Origin: Pisolithus tinctorius
Lineage: Eukaryota; Basidiomycota; Agaricomycetes; Boletales; Pisolithaceae
Assembly (NCBI GenBank): GCA_024663395.1
Contig: JANFAH010000054.1
Coordinates: 62,001-126,000, forward strand
DNA length: 64,000 bases
Direction of reading: 5' to 3'
Shown here: piece after piece, positions 1 to 10,394 of the stretch
How positions within the stretch are numbered: the first letter of the stretch is position 1
Layout: every line of letters begins with the position of its first letter
Notes under the pieces: model-generated
What the model was told of the DNA's origin: nothing
Databases searched by the model: none
The model's input: the letters and a program-made list of their open reading frames with translations, nothing else
Made by a program: the position numbers and the translations under genes

Positions 1-298
1 GTAATACTTAATTGATATTCTGACTGAGGGTGCTACAAAGTATGTACAGGGGTTAAATACATGAGGCTGGTCTGGAGTAAAGAACATGAAGCCGGACTTG
101 TGAATAAGCTATTAGCAAGATGATTAGCAAGAGTGAGGATAGCCACAGAGGCTGTGCAGAGACTAATAGCTAAAGTCCAGATGACCAGCATAACTGGGGT
201 TGGACACAGGATTTGTACAGTAAGCAGAGTCAGATGAAAGGACGAGACTAAATATAGCACAAACAAAGGAAAACAGACTGGAGTTATGTCCAGGTGAC
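1..298. other. Unassigned CpG-poor sequence
   Basis: This stretch lies outside the LTR-A copy that starts at 303. It contains short open frames on the minus strand but no recognisable domain, and almost no CpG. It is probably older transposon debris into which LTR-A inserted; nothing more can be supported. Confidence 0.5.
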
Positions 299-840
299 CC
301 AGTGTGAGTCAAAGTGTGGAAAGCTGGTATAAACCAAACAAATCCAACACCAAAGACAAATGAGAGCAAGTGGTGGTTTGCCTCTGCAGAACCTGGAGTG
401 CAGAGAAACCTAGTGTAGGGGGAACTTCAAGTGGAGGGTGCTCCTAGTGCAAGTCGATGATGAGTTACACAGGAGTAGACAAGTGAGTGATGATTGAATG
501 GGGGATACTGAACAGAGTGAAGGTGTTCAGCTGAAAGGACTTCTGGAACAATGGACTTTGATACAACATGCTCCTGGTGCAAGTTGTTGATGAGTTACGC
601 AGGAGTGGATGGATGACTAAGCAGGACTGCTGACTAAGTGGGGATAAAGCTTCAGATGAATGATGGAGGTAGATAGACCCCTTTGTAGAGCCTCAACTAC
701 CAATGATATGAATGATGACAGATAGACTCTTCTGAATGAGCCTCAACTGTCGACGATGAGATAGGCACTGAACTGACTGCTGAGTGAATGGCTTCTGATT
801 CACTTCCTGATTGCTTCTTGGTAGCTAAGTACATGGGGGT

Positions 841-847
841 TTATATA
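841..847 (-). promoter_or_regulatory. Putative TATA box of LTR-A copy 1
   Basis: TATATAA on the minus strand, downstream of the 159-codon frame and in the same orientation. The same box is present in copy 2 (26309-26315) and copy 3 (31394-31400), so it is a conserved position in the family and probably marks the U3/R promoter. Confidence 0.55.
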
Positions 848-1281
848 CTGTGGGGGGGAGCACAGCTTGTGACAAACAAGGCACAAACACTTGGTAAGTA
901 ATGAGTAAGGACTGAGTAATCATGATGAATAAGCAAGAAATGAAAAGTAAGCAAGCAAAGAGGATTGGTAAGTACTGGCAATGAACAAGTCAAGGATAGT
1001 CAAAATATCACAGAATGAGTCAAATGGAGTCAGAAACTGAGTAAGCAGATATCACATTAGGGGGTGGCAATGCAAGTCAGATCTTGGTGGAGACATCTCT
1101 AGATCCAAAGATGGCATGACAGATGGATGGTGTTTCCAGACAAGGAAGTATTAATTCCAGAATTGAAGGGCATGAGTCAGGTGTCAAGGGGGGCTAGGGT
1201 GTTGGGGGTCTGTGGGGCAATGGGAGCATAAGCAATCACGTCTCCCACCCTTCCATCCTCTCAGTGAAGTTAACAAAAACT

Positions 1282-1761
1282 TCATGGACAGGGCTCTGAT
1301 GGAGAAGGAGGAGAAGGGGGGACATCTTCTGCTGGATCTTGCAGTAAGAAGGCAAGATGCATGTCATACTCATCATGAATGCGATCAGGGAGGCTGGAGG
1401 ACAGTAGATTATACTGCAGCTGTCGCAATGCAGGAAGAATGATGGATGAGATTGGAATAAAGACAGTGCAGGGGGCAGGGAGGAATGATCCATATGCTTC
1501 ATCAACTGGGGAGACTGAAACAACCACATAAGACCTTTCTAACTGAGTGACAGACCTGAGGCAACCAAAGAACATCCTTCTGGAAGTCATACTGACAAGG
1601 AGAACATGCTGACCAAGCTGCATGGGATGGGATGGGGCTGACAACAACAGGATGAACCAGGGGGCTTCAGGATGGAAGCTGGTGGGAATGCCTGGCAGAT
1701 ATATGTAGCCACTGTCTCTGGCAAATGAGACAAGCGAGATGATTGACAAAGAGGCAGCCAT
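1282..1761 (-). CDS. LTR-A ORF159 copy 1, unknown protein
   Basis: Open frame of 159 codons inside the LTR. No known domain is recognised. The product would be rich in Ser, Pro and Leu, with a hydrophobic N-terminal half, a central segment containing LLVSMTSRRMFFG and LERSYVV, an acidic-aromatic DRIHDEYDMHLAFLLQD segment near residue 135, and a Pro-rich tail. I chose the ATG at 1759-1761 because copies 2, 3, 4 and 5 all begin at the homologous ATG and keep exactly 480 bp to the stop, while the sequence just upstream changes frame between subfamilies. The ATG context is favourable (purine at -3, G at +4). CpG decay has replaced several Arg codons, so this copy may be inactive. Whether the frame is translated is inference. 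Confidence 0.45.
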   Translation of the reverse strand: MAASLSIISLVSFARDSGYIYLPGIPTSFHPEAPWFILLLSAPSHPMQLGQHVLLVSMTSRRMFFGCLRSVTQLERSYVVVSVSPVDEAYGSFLPAPCTVFIPISSIILPALRQLQYNLLSSSLPDRIHDEYDMHLAFLLQDPAEDVPPSPPSPSEPCP

Positions 1762-2168
1762 GATTGATGGACTTAGCGAAATGAGCATCTGATGGATGGA
1801 GTGCTGTAGAAATGCGTAGGGTGTGAGGATCCTCTCCAAATTTGGAAGGCAGAATCGTGTGGCTGAGCACTTTAAGTGAGTGTGAGAATGGAGTCGATAT
1901 CTTTGGAAATGGTGGAGATATGATGAAAACCAGAATGCCATACACGGGTGCTAAAAACCTTTAATGCATGCTTAACTCACTTCCTCTTTTCTCTTTAGCA
2001 CTGATGACTCATTCTTGTGTGAAGGATGACTGTTAACATCCAACAGTCTTTCTACACATGAGGCCTCTTGTCTTCATCTGCATGCATGGGCATTGCATGC
2101 AACTTGTCAACGAGTTAGGCAGAGTCAGCTGTAACCATGTCCACAACACCTTTGGTGTGTGACACCAG

Positions 2169-3239
2169 ACATGGACCTGGGAGGACTGGGGTGGAGCAGC
2201 ACAAGGCCAGAAGGCCAGAATGGACCGGAGATAGGGGTAAAAGAGCGGACTTGAGTTATCCAGGCTGGGGTTGGGTTATCTAGGACTGGAGTTGGGTTTT
2301 CTAGGCTGGACTAGGACCAGGCTTGACCGGAGATAGGGGCTAGGGGTCCGGACTGGACTGGGACCAAGTCTGAGAGTCATGGATATGACAATAGCCAGCC
2401 CCACTTTGTCTTAGGCAGCTCACAAGACTTCAAGAACTTGTTGTTGAAAAAGATAAACATTAATTAGCATTGAAGCTCCCATATATTGCAAGAGGTTGAT
2501 TAGCAACAAAGTACAAGTTAGACTACTGGCAGAATCCATAGCTGTCATTGACATGTACCAGCCCATTCACCTTGATCCACTCATTGGCTTCATGCACCAT
2601 ATGCTCAATCACCCCCTACATCCCAGGCAGATCAACTACACAGGAACCCATGGTCATGAGGGAGGAGGTGAGATGATGGTGCATTGACAGACAATGGCTG
2701 CCTGGAATGCCATGAAATGTGAGGTGATGGTAAAGGGGAACACAACAAGCACAGCACAAAAGAAATGTCTGGAATCTGCACATCCAGTCCTGAGGTACCC
2801 ACAGAACCATCCAAAGGTATCCTCATATACAGATCTTTCCTCCCTGCACCCTGCAATTGTGATGAGACCTAACAACAGGGTTTGTTGTAGGCTCACACCA
2901 AGAATCAAAGAAGAAAGAAGAAGTGAGAGGGGAGCAAACTTAGAAGCAGGCAACTTTAGGACTCATAGACCCAAATGAACTAGCTTAGGGCTAGTTGGGA
3001 GATTGAGCAACAGTACTTATGCTAAGGTACATGAGGTAATGGTGAGATGAACATGAGGTCCATGACATCATAGTGATGTCATGATGATATCATAGTGGAG
3101 CAGAACAGTCCAGAAGACAGGAGTGAGATAAGAGCAAGGCAAGGCCTAGACCAGAGTCTGGACCAAGTCCAAAGAGATAAGATAAGACAAGAGACTAGAT
3201 AAGATGAAAAGAAAAGGAGAAAGAGTACATATCATAACA
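2169..3239. other. Unassigned TE-zone sequence
   Basis: No gene or element is recognised. Weak open frames of 60-100 codons exist on both strands (for example 2496-2978) without any familiar motif. The stretch is CpG-poor and holds the short degenerate repeat at 2252-2325. Confidence 0.5.
2252..2325 (+). repeat. Degenerate 20-24 bp tandem repeat, about three units
   Basis: The motif GTTGGGTTATCTAGGACTGG recurs with changes (TTGAGTTATCCAGGCTGG, GTTGGGTTTTCTAGGCTGG), giving three imperfect head-to-tail units. It is a small minisatellite-like patch of unknown role. Confidence 0.5.
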
Positions 3240-3877
3240 GCAATGTCTGTATTCCAATCTCATCCATCATTCTCCCCCCATTGCAACAGCTACAGTATAA
3301 TCTGCTGTTCTCTTCCCTCCCTGATTGCATCCATGGTGAGTATCACATGCATCTTGCCCTCTTACTGCAAGACCCAGCAGAAGACATCCCCCCTTCCTCC
3401 TCTCCTCTGTCAGAGCCCCATTCATGAAGCGTTTTATTAACTTCACTGAGAGGACAAATGGGTGGGAGACATGATTGCCTATACTCCCATTACCCCACAG
3501 ACTCCCAACACCCAAGCTCTTTGACACCTGACTCATGCCATCCATTTCTGGATTTTAATACTTTCCCATCTGCAAACACTGTCTGTCTGTCATCCCATCA
3601 TTGGATCCAGTGATGTCTCTGCTAAGATCTGACATGCATCACTGCCCCCTAATGTGATACCAGTGCACTTACTCAGTTCCTGGCATTCTTTGACTCATAT
3701 GGTGATATTTTGACTGTCCTTGACTTGTTCATTGTCAATACTTACCAATCTTCTTTGCTTGCTTACTTTTCATTTCTTGCTTACTCATCATGATTTCTCA
3801 TTGCTTATAGTCCTTACTCATTACTTACCAAGTGTTTGTGCCTTGTTTGTCATAGGCTGTCCTCACCCTATGGTATA
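3240..3877 (+). mobile_element. LTR-A copy 6, fragment
   Basis: Homologous to the middle of LTR-A, including the last part of the 159-codon frame (stop at about 3425) and the region down to the TATA box. It is truncated at its 5' side and interrupted at 3877 by the end of a Tc1-like element that begins exactly at a TA in the LTR TATA region. CpG-poor. Confidence 0.7.
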
Positions 3878-3960
3878 CAGTGGCTCAAGAAAGTGTCCCA
3901 GTATTGGGTGATTTTGGAAGGATTTGAGATTTATGAGAGAACCAGTAGGAATTAGTTCAA
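3878..3960 (+). mobile_element. Tc1-like terminal fragment
   Basis: Starts CAGTGGCTCAAGAAAGTGTCC after a TA dinucleotide. The first 80 or so bases match the terminal inverted repeat at 13162 read on the minus strand, including the GGGTGATTTTGGAAGGATTT segment. Beyond about 3960 the match stops, so this is one end of a truncated copy. Confidence 0.6.
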
Positions 3961-4533
3961 ATGGTTGAAAAGGTTTGAGAGGATACCTGAGGTAAATCCT
4001 CTATCTGGTTGTTCTGGTTCATTGGAGGAGGTGTCAGTGACAGTGCTCTCCTGTTCTTCATCAGATGACAATTCTTCTTGTGTGGGTCACAATGGTGCCC
4101 AACATCAGTTGTTTCAGGGGTTCATGGTGGAGCACTAAATAGTGTTCTTTGGCCAATAGGCCATGGAGACTTGAGCTTTTGTTACACTAAGACCAAAGTC
4201 AAGGTGCAAGGGGAGCTCAGCCACAGACTAAGGGTTTCTACTGAGCAATGGCTGCAGTAACCTCTATAAACAACAGAGGATTTAGGCAATGCCTGTTAGA
4301 GTGGTCCAGATTAGGGACACTGAGGGCAAAGTTCTGAGAATGCTGTGTATGATTGAGCAGCTCAAGTCTGGGGTTCCAGGACTTGAGCTGGCAGTTTAAA
4401 TACTACAAGTGGATAGACCATGAGGCATCCACATGTAACAAGCTATCTATGCCATTGGTTGAACAATGATGACACATGTCCTATGCATGTTATGAGTCAC
4501 TAATGCTAGTGGTGGAAATAGAGAGCTGTTGGA
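3961..4533. other. Unassigned TE-zone sequence
   Basis: CpG-poor sequence between the Tc1-like fragment and the Copia remnant. No reading frame with a recognisable motif was seen on either strand. Confidence 0.5.
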
Positions 4534-4639
4534 TCAGAGAGAAGACAGCTCAAAAAGGAAAAGAAGTCCATCAGGAAGAATACAAGGTAAACATACACAA
4601 GGCAAGAAAAGAACAGGAGTGAAATGTAACACTTTGTGA

Positions 4640-5517
4640 GTCATAGCCAACAAACTTGGCCTCTTTGGCCTGCTTGTTGAGCTTTCCTGCACTCTCAAGT
4701 CAGACAAAAACTTTGCATCTGAAGCAGTGAAGGTCAGAGAGGTTGGGCTTGTGCCCATGGACCATTTTGTAGGGGGTCTTGTTGATGAGAGCATGAGTTG
4801 GAGAGCAGTTCTTGATGTATGTGGCATGACTAGTGGCCTCTGCCCAGAGTGTGTGTGGGAGACCTGCACCAATAAGAAGTGTGTGTGCCTGCCCAATAAG
4901 TGTGTGATTTGCCCATGCTGCAACACTGTTCTGCTGGGGTGAGTCATGCATGGTCAGCTCAAGTTGGATGCCTCTATTTGCAAAGTATCCTTTGGCATCA
5001 TTGCTCAGATACTCACCACCTTGATCACATCATGTTGATTAAGGACATATTGGACATGGTCTTGAAGAGCTGCAAAGATGAGACTCTTCTTCTTGACAAA
5101 GGTAACCATTGTTTCATGTGAGAAGTTGTCAGTGAAGGAAACATAGTAAGGTTTTCCTTGGAGTGACACAACCTGAGCAGGACCCCACACATCAGTGTGT
5201 ATCTGTTCACCATATTTTGTGGCATGGGTGTTTGACTTGGCAGGAAAAGGAACACAAGTGATCTTTGCCCTGACACATGTTTCACAGAAGTTGTTGTCAG
5301 GCTGGGAGGCAATCTTGATGCCTTCTACCATACTATTAGACACCATAGTCCTTGTAGAGCTGAATGACATATGAACCATGTATTCATGCAAGTGTTGAAG
5401 GGACATGCAGGTGTGAGGTGAATGAGTGGTGGCTGTGACCTCAATGGCTGTGGCAACATTATACAGGCCATTGACTTCTGAGATGCAGGCTACAAGCACA
5501 CTAGATGGCTCAGGCAA
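4640..5517 (-). pseudogene. Copia-1 integrase remnant
   Basis: Frames on the minus strand give the GAG-pre-integrase cysteine motif (NFCETCVRAKIT), the first catalytic aspartate region (IHTDVWGPAQV), and, after a frameshift, the region that normally carries the catalytic glutamate (DSPQQNSVAAWANHTL), where the usual GVAER is altered. The conserved FGCK-type segment appears as CFRCKVFV. At least one frameshift and several substitutions at conserved positions make an active product unlikely. Confidence 0.8.
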
Positions 5518-5679
5518 CCATCATTTGAACAGAAAAGCCAGCCCAAGCAATGCATGTGGTTGATATGAGGGTGAAAGCAATGTCTGGAGCAAAAAGTGCA
5601 TCTTTCAAGGTAACATGGCTGTGCTTGGTTCCTTTAGGCAACTCAATGACAACATCACCATGTCCAGTTGCATAGATGG

Positions 5680-6760
5680 TTCATCCATCAGCAATGTTGA
5701 CTGGTTTTGGAGTAATGGGGGTGAATGACATGAATTTTGCACAATCAGCACAAAAATGAGAACTTGCACCAGAGTCAACAATAGTGCCATGCTGTTCAGC
5801 AGGGACAGAGAGGAGAGTGGCCTTGGGAAACAGGGTTGTTGTGGTGAATGCAAAATCATCAGTGGGAGCTGTGGCTGTGTTGGCTGATTGTGTTGACTTC
5901 TGATGAGGACCCTTGCCCTCTTTTCCTCCCCCCTTTTGCCAACAATCCCTTGAGAGATGACTGACCTGATTGCAGCTAAAACATGTCTTGTTTGAGTTTT
6001 TTGACCTGTGATTGTGACAACCACTCTTTGCAGAGGCATTGAGTGCTGCACCAGTTGTTGCTGATGCATCCTTCCCAATGTTGTGGTGATCAGCCTCCTC
6101 AAGGACAACAGATATGATAGCACTGGACATTGGAGTCTGTCCAGAGGCATGGATTGCAGCAGTGGTAGTGTGCAAAAGGGTCCAGAAGGAATCAGGTAAG
6201 GAATTCATAATCATGGCTGAGAAGTCATGATCATCAACTGGAGAGCCCATGTCAGCTAGTTCTGCCTGTAGTGTCATCATAGTAGTGAGGTGACTCCACA
6301 CATCATCCCTCTCACCACACTTCATATTCTGCAGGTGAGATCAGATATCTACCTGCATCATGTCACTCTTGGTTTTGTAGATGACCCAGATGGCCAACCA
6401 AATGTCAGCTAGGCAGTCAAGATGCTGGACCTGTATTAAGATACTATTTGGGATCATAGCATATAGCTTCTGGATTGCAAGCACCTCCTTTTGCCTGAAT
6501 GCATCAGAAAGGGCTAGACTCATCTCAATCTCAGCAGGGGTTGCATCACATGATTTGTCAGTGATCTTGATTTTACCGGTTTTGTCATCAACTGGTAGTG
6601 GCTGGGGAGTAGATACAGTGCCATCAGGGTGGTGGGCAAGACCCCATGCTGTCAATGACATCACAATCTTCATCTTATACTCTACCCAGTTTTTCTCAGT
6701 GAGATTCAGCATGGCATATATGCCTGACAATGTAGTGGCAGTAGCAACAGAAAGGCTCAT
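5680..6760 (-). pseudogene. Copia-1 Gag and protease remnant
   Basis: The start codon (6758-6760) lies inside the primer-binding-site-like sequence, giving MSLSVATATTLSG and then a Gag region with a WVEYKMKIVMSLTAWGL-type N-terminus. A frame change at about 6330 leads into a frame with the CCHC zinc knuckle CFSCNQVSHLSRDCW and the protease active site VDSGASSHFC. Domain order and motifs are typical of Ty1/Copia. The Gag half and the zinc-knuckle half are now in different frames. Confidence 0.8.
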
Positions 6761-6764
6761 AACC
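6754..6764 (-). other. Probable Copia-1 primer-binding site (half initiator tRNA type)
   Basis: Minus strand reads TACA then GGTTATGAGCC. The same core, GGTTATGAGCCC, follows TACA in Copia-2 at 25354. The core is complementary to the anticodon arm of initiator tRNA-Met, the known primer type of Copia-class elements that use a half tRNA. Its position directly before gag supports this reading. Confidence 0.55.
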
Positions 6765-6847
6765 TGTAACAGGGAGTGATGAAAATGGCTAGAAGTGAAT
6801 GAGTGACTCAGTCTCAGGGACACAATGACTCAGATTAGAAGTACCTA

Positions 6848-8424
6848 CAGTGGCTCAAAAAACTGTCTGCATGTTTGTATGTTTTACATTAGTTATGACT
6901 AAATGCAATAACCCCTAACCCTAGCCCTAAACCATGAGTGTATGAAATAAGGTACTTACTCTTGGCTTTCTATTGGTCCATGAATCAAGTGATTTGGATA
7001 GGAATTGATAGAATAGCAGCCATTTGAAAATGACATGTCATGCAGACAGTTTTTTGACTTATAGCTTTGATTACATAGTTCTGAGTTTAACAAAGTTTAA
7101 AATGCTGTGAGGTGCTTACTAATGCTTACATGGTATATCACATGGTCTATTTGATGATTTGTCATCATACAAACAATGCCAAACAATGAATTGGGTCCAT
7201 CAAGGCTCCCTTTTCTACCCCAACTCATGAAACCATCCTCCCAGTCCATCTGGGCCATTTTCTCAGAGTGATCCCCATAAATATTGGTGCCCACTACAGT
7301 AATGTCATCAGGGTATATGTCCAACACAATCAAACCCTTAAAAAATCTGCTTTCAGTCATCCCTGTGCTGTTTCCCCTACCCATACCTGACATGTTCTGC
7401 AACTAATCAGTACTGAGAATGCTGGAAATGCCAAGGAGGACAATCCAGCACATCAGGAAATGATGAACAAATGAAACATCTTTTAACCAGTGCATCTTCA
7501 CCACAGTGCCACTAGTTCCAATGCTGGGGTGAGACAAAACATTCCTGTGCACTTCAGGTGGCATGGGAAGCATGGCTAGACTGTGCTCTTAGCTGACTGT
7601 GGATGGCTGAGAATGGGTGGTTTGGTTATATAAGACCATAGGTAATACTCAGGGCTAGATGGAGTGATGGAATCTCACTCCTAATAGTTCAGTGGACTAT
7701 CCCCCCCAGGGCACCTGGACTGTAATGAAGAGTTTTAGTCCACCCTAGCCCTCAACCCAGCACCCCTGAGGTGGAAACCCACCAGATAAGAGGTGATTGG
7801 ATTGTTGGTCATGTTTTACAGTGCCAGATTAACCATCATGGCTTTTTCAGCATTCTCAGTACTGATTAGTTGCAGAACATGTCAGGTATGGGTAGGGGAA
7901 ACAGCACAGGGATGACTGAAAGCAGATTTTTTAAGGGTTTGATTGTGTTGGACATATACCCTGATGACATTACTGTAGTGGGCACCAATATTTATGGGGA
8001 TCACTCTGAGAAAATGGCCCAGATGGACTGGGAGGATGGTTTCATGAGTTGGGGTAGAAAAGGGAGCCTTGATGGACCCAATTCATTGTTTGGCATTGTT
8101 TGTATGATGACAAATCATCAAATAGACCATGTGATATACCATGTAAGCATTAGTAAGCACCTCACAGCATTTTAAACTTTGTTAAACTCAGAACTATGTA
8201 ATCAAAGCTATAAGTCAAAAAACTGTCTGCATGACATGTCATTTTCAAATGGCTGCTATTCTATCAATTCCTATCCAAATCACTTGATTCATGGACCAAT
8301 AGAAAGCCAAGAGTAAGTACCTTATTTCATACACTCATGGTTTAGGGCTAGGGTTAGGGGTTATTGCATTTAGTCATAACTAATGCAAAACATACAAACA
8401 TGCAGACAGTTTTTTGAGCCACTG
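6848..8424. mobile_element. Palindrome 1, TA-flanked inverted-repeat element
   Basis: Ends CAGTGGCTCAAAAAACTGTC / GACAGTTTTTTGAGCCACTG, flanked by TA (6846-6847 and 8425-8426), as in Tc1/mariner elements. Arms 6848-7424 and 7848-8424 are both 577 bp and nearly identical; the one mismatch I found is ACATTAG against GCATTAG near the ends. Each arm carries the same 101-codon frame (7097-7402 minus, 7870-8175 plus), of unknown family. The 423-bp centre is still recognisably inverted-repetitive but much diverged. A second, inward-facing copy of the terminal motif lies about 190 bp inside each end. A single-arm relative is at 61636-62175. Confidence 0.8.
6912..6932. repeat. Telomere-like CCCTAA motif in palindrome 1
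   Basis: CCCTAACCCTAGCCCTAAACC lies close to the element end, with its mirror copy in the other arm (about 8340-8360, TTTAGGGCTAGGGTTAGGGG) and again at about 61700-61720. It resembles three imperfect TTAGGG telomeric units. It is part of the transposon family, not a telomere. Confidence 0.6.
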
Positions 8425-8426
8425 TA

Positions 8427-9166
8427 GTTACCTCCTGGGGTATGTCAGAACTTAGAACCCTTCCTCTTGACATGAAGGGCAGCTGCTGCATGGTCTATGA
8501 CCTCATGCATGGTCACCCAGTTCAGAGCATAGGGTGCATACAATTGATCAGTGTGGATAGGACTAGAGAATGATTGGTGGGGGAGCCACAAAACATTGAA
8601 TAGAATACTTATGCAGTATAGTTCTGGGACATATATGCCTCAGCAGGGGCACAGTTAGCAGTACTCCAGGATAGGGTTCCATTGGGCAGCTCAAGCTTGT
8701 AACCATGCTCTGATGCACTTTATGTTAGTGTTCATGGGTTACCATTATACAGGCACACACCTTTGACATTGCCTGGTGAAGCCATAGGAGGTAGGCCAGC
8801 CATGGTGATCTCTTCCCTGACAGGATCAATGACCTCCTTTGGCAGTACTGCAGTCAAGAAGTTCCAAGTTAGAGACATGATTCCCAAGATGGACTTATCC
8901 TGAGCAGCCAGCTCCTTGCCATCAAGTTTCTTGTTTGCAACAATATGGACCAGCCCAAAGACACAAGCATGGCAGGGACCAGCATTCCACCCATATTGAA
9001 TCAGTTTTCCTCCATGGGTTGGCTAACAACATTTAGTAATAGAGTCAAAACAGAGGACACCTGGACACCCCTTCAATTGTGTACAACATCCTCAATCACA
9101 GTGTTCACATGGTCAATGAGATCGGGGCACAGGATACAACAGCCTCAGATGACAATGAGTTCAATA
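8427..9166. other. Unassigned TE-zone sequence
   Basis: CpG-poor sequence right of palindrome 1. No gene is recognised; the short frame at 8945-9184 shows no known motif. Confidence 0.45.
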
Positions 9167-9982
9167 TCACCTGTTACAAGATGAGATAAATACTGGCTCA
9201 TGAGATGTTAACTTACCAGTGGAGTTTATGAAGGTGACACTGGCATGCTCTTTGACCACATACCAAGTGTTATCAGCAGGGACAATAAGGACTTTCTCAC
9301 CAGCTCCAGCCAAATCCTTATTGCCATGGTCGACCAGAATGGCACCACACTTGTGTGGGTCAGGCATGTGGTCACAGAGAATGATTGTGAGTTTGAGCTG
9401 GGTGGCAAGGTCAGCACAGGGAAGGGGGTCCTTTCCCAAGCCTAGACCATTTGTCTACAAAATTAGGCATAAGTAATGCACCTGTACATATGAACACTCA
9501 CCAATTCACACTTTGCTAGCCTGTTGCTATTAGCTGCAGCTTTTCTCCCATGGTGGTAGTTGTTCACAGCAGTCAACAGCTCTGAAGTAGTGAGATGCAC
9601 TGCATGCTGGCTGACAATATGCAAGAAATTCTCAAGCTGATGATGTTAGACCATATAAGCAGATGATAGTAGGTAGGAGACTCACCTTCTTTGGAGGATG
9701 GGGAAGCTGGGCCTTGAGAGCAGCACCCTCAATGTACCTCCATGCATTGGGTGATGAAGGTTCTGTCATGAATGTAGCAATGAACCTGGAGTTTCCCTCC
9801 AGCAGTTCCAAAACTATACATAAAAGGTCAACTGGTACTGTAAACACATACAGGCAGGCAACATACACTGGATGAGTTTGAGTTGCCTTCATGAAACTTG
9901 TTGCTTTGGCATAGCAGGCATTGTGATGTGGCAATTGATCTTTGTGGGCAAGGTGGTGTAGTGGATGAAAAATTTTCACCAT
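9167..9982 (-). pseudogene. Decayed coding-like region, unknown family
   Basis: Minus-strand open frames at 9632-9982 and 9167-9439 look like exons of one former protein gene: balanced composition, segments such as RFIATFMTEPSSPNAWRYI and LKLTIILCDHMPDPHKCGAI, and plausible splice junctions between them. I do not recognise the family. It sits in CpG-depleted sequence upstream of the dead BTB-type gene and may have decayed in the same way. Confidence 0.3.
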
Positions 9983-10009
9983 GGGAAAGTATTATGTAAC
10001 CATTGCTAT

Positions 10010-10146
10010 TGTGGGTGTACCCATAAAATGTAGTGGGCCTAATCCGCTTTTTTAGTTACATAATCAGAGGAGTCTGGGTAAATAGTGGCTGTACTAGTAA
10101 AATGTAGGGATGTCTACTGCGCTTTTTTGATTACATAATTAGTGGT
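10010..10146 (+). repeat. Two imperfect direct repeats of about 57 bp
   Basis: Copies at about 10010-10066 and 10091-10146 share TAAAATGTAG, CGCTTTTTT and GATTACATAAT/GTTACATAAT blocks. Both keep a CpG, unusual in this zone. They could be the ends of a small insertion or tandemly arranged regulatory-like repeats; no assignment is possible. Confidence 0.45.
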
Positions 10147-10196
10147 GGTGGTTGAGGAGTCATAGGTTGAAGTGTGTGGGAGGTATGCATTGTTGT

Positions 10197-10280
10197 GTAG
10201 CCTAGTGGTTTAGTGTGCCCAGCCCCTGTTGTGTATCTGTACAGGACTGCCAGCTGAAGCCCCAGGTTTGATTCCCACCC
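10197..10280 (+). ncRNA. tRNA-like pol III promoter pair (possible SINE or tRNA pseudogene)
   Basis: TAGCCTAGTGGTTTAGTG resembles an A box and, 67 bp after its start, GGTTTGATTCC resembles a B box whose usual GGTTCGATTCC has lost its CpG to TpG. The spacing would suit a class II or intron-containing tRNA. The T stem and acceptor stem do not pair properly, so a functional tRNA is unlikely; a tRNA-derived SINE head or a decayed tRNA gene fits better. Confidence 0.35.
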
Positions 10281-10394
10281 TGTACTGCTATTCTTGTGCA
10301 TGTTTCTTTCTTCTTTCCATTTTTTGGTACCATTTAACTACAGTGATGGCAGTATAAATCTCTGAATGTCCCCAAGTTGTAAAGCAACAAAGTA

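Larger units (their letters stand above)
303..2164 (-). mobile_element. LTR-A copy 1, complete solo LTR
   Basis: This 1,862-bp unit, read on the minus strand, starts TGTCACACACC and ends ACTCACA, so it has the TG...CA ends of an LTR. It is flanked by the 4-bp duplication CCAG (299-302 and 2165-2168). No internal retrotransposon sequence or partner LTR adjoins it, so it is a solo LTR left by recombination. Homologous copies are at 3240-3877 (fragment), 25805-27586, 30932-32742, 60469-61456 and 62869-64000. On the minus strand it carries a 159-codon frame (1282-1761) followed about 430 bp later by TATATAA (841-847), giving a long U3 with a possible gene and then the promoter. It is nearly CpG-free, unlike the copy at 62869. 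Confidence 0.85.
4534..6770 (-). mobile_element. Copia-1, decayed gag-protease-integrase part
   Basis: Minus-strand Ty1/Copia retrotransposon in the order primer-binding site, Gag, zinc knuckle, aspartic protease, GAG-pre-integrase and integrase. Similarity fades at about 4640, before reverse transcriptase, so the element is 3'-truncated. The frame is broken in several places. Immediately upstream, in or next to its LTR, sits the palindromic element 6848-8424. The sequence is strongly CpG-depleted, which fits an old, silenced copy. Confidence 0.85.

Noticed and set aside
1236..1945. Other long frames overlapping ORF159 in the LTR-A copies (for example 1667-1945 and 63502-63837)
   Set aside because: They lie in other frames of the same DNA, change frame between subfamilies and do not keep common ends; treated as shadows or non-coding.
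7097..8175. The 101-codon frames of palindrome 1 as a functional conserved gene
   Set aside because: The two copies are identical because the DNA arms are identical, so identity is no evidence of selection; no known motif supports a product.
10197..10280. A functional tRNA gene
   Set aside because: The T stem and acceptor stem do not pair and the B box is altered; kept only as a SINE or pseudogene candidate.
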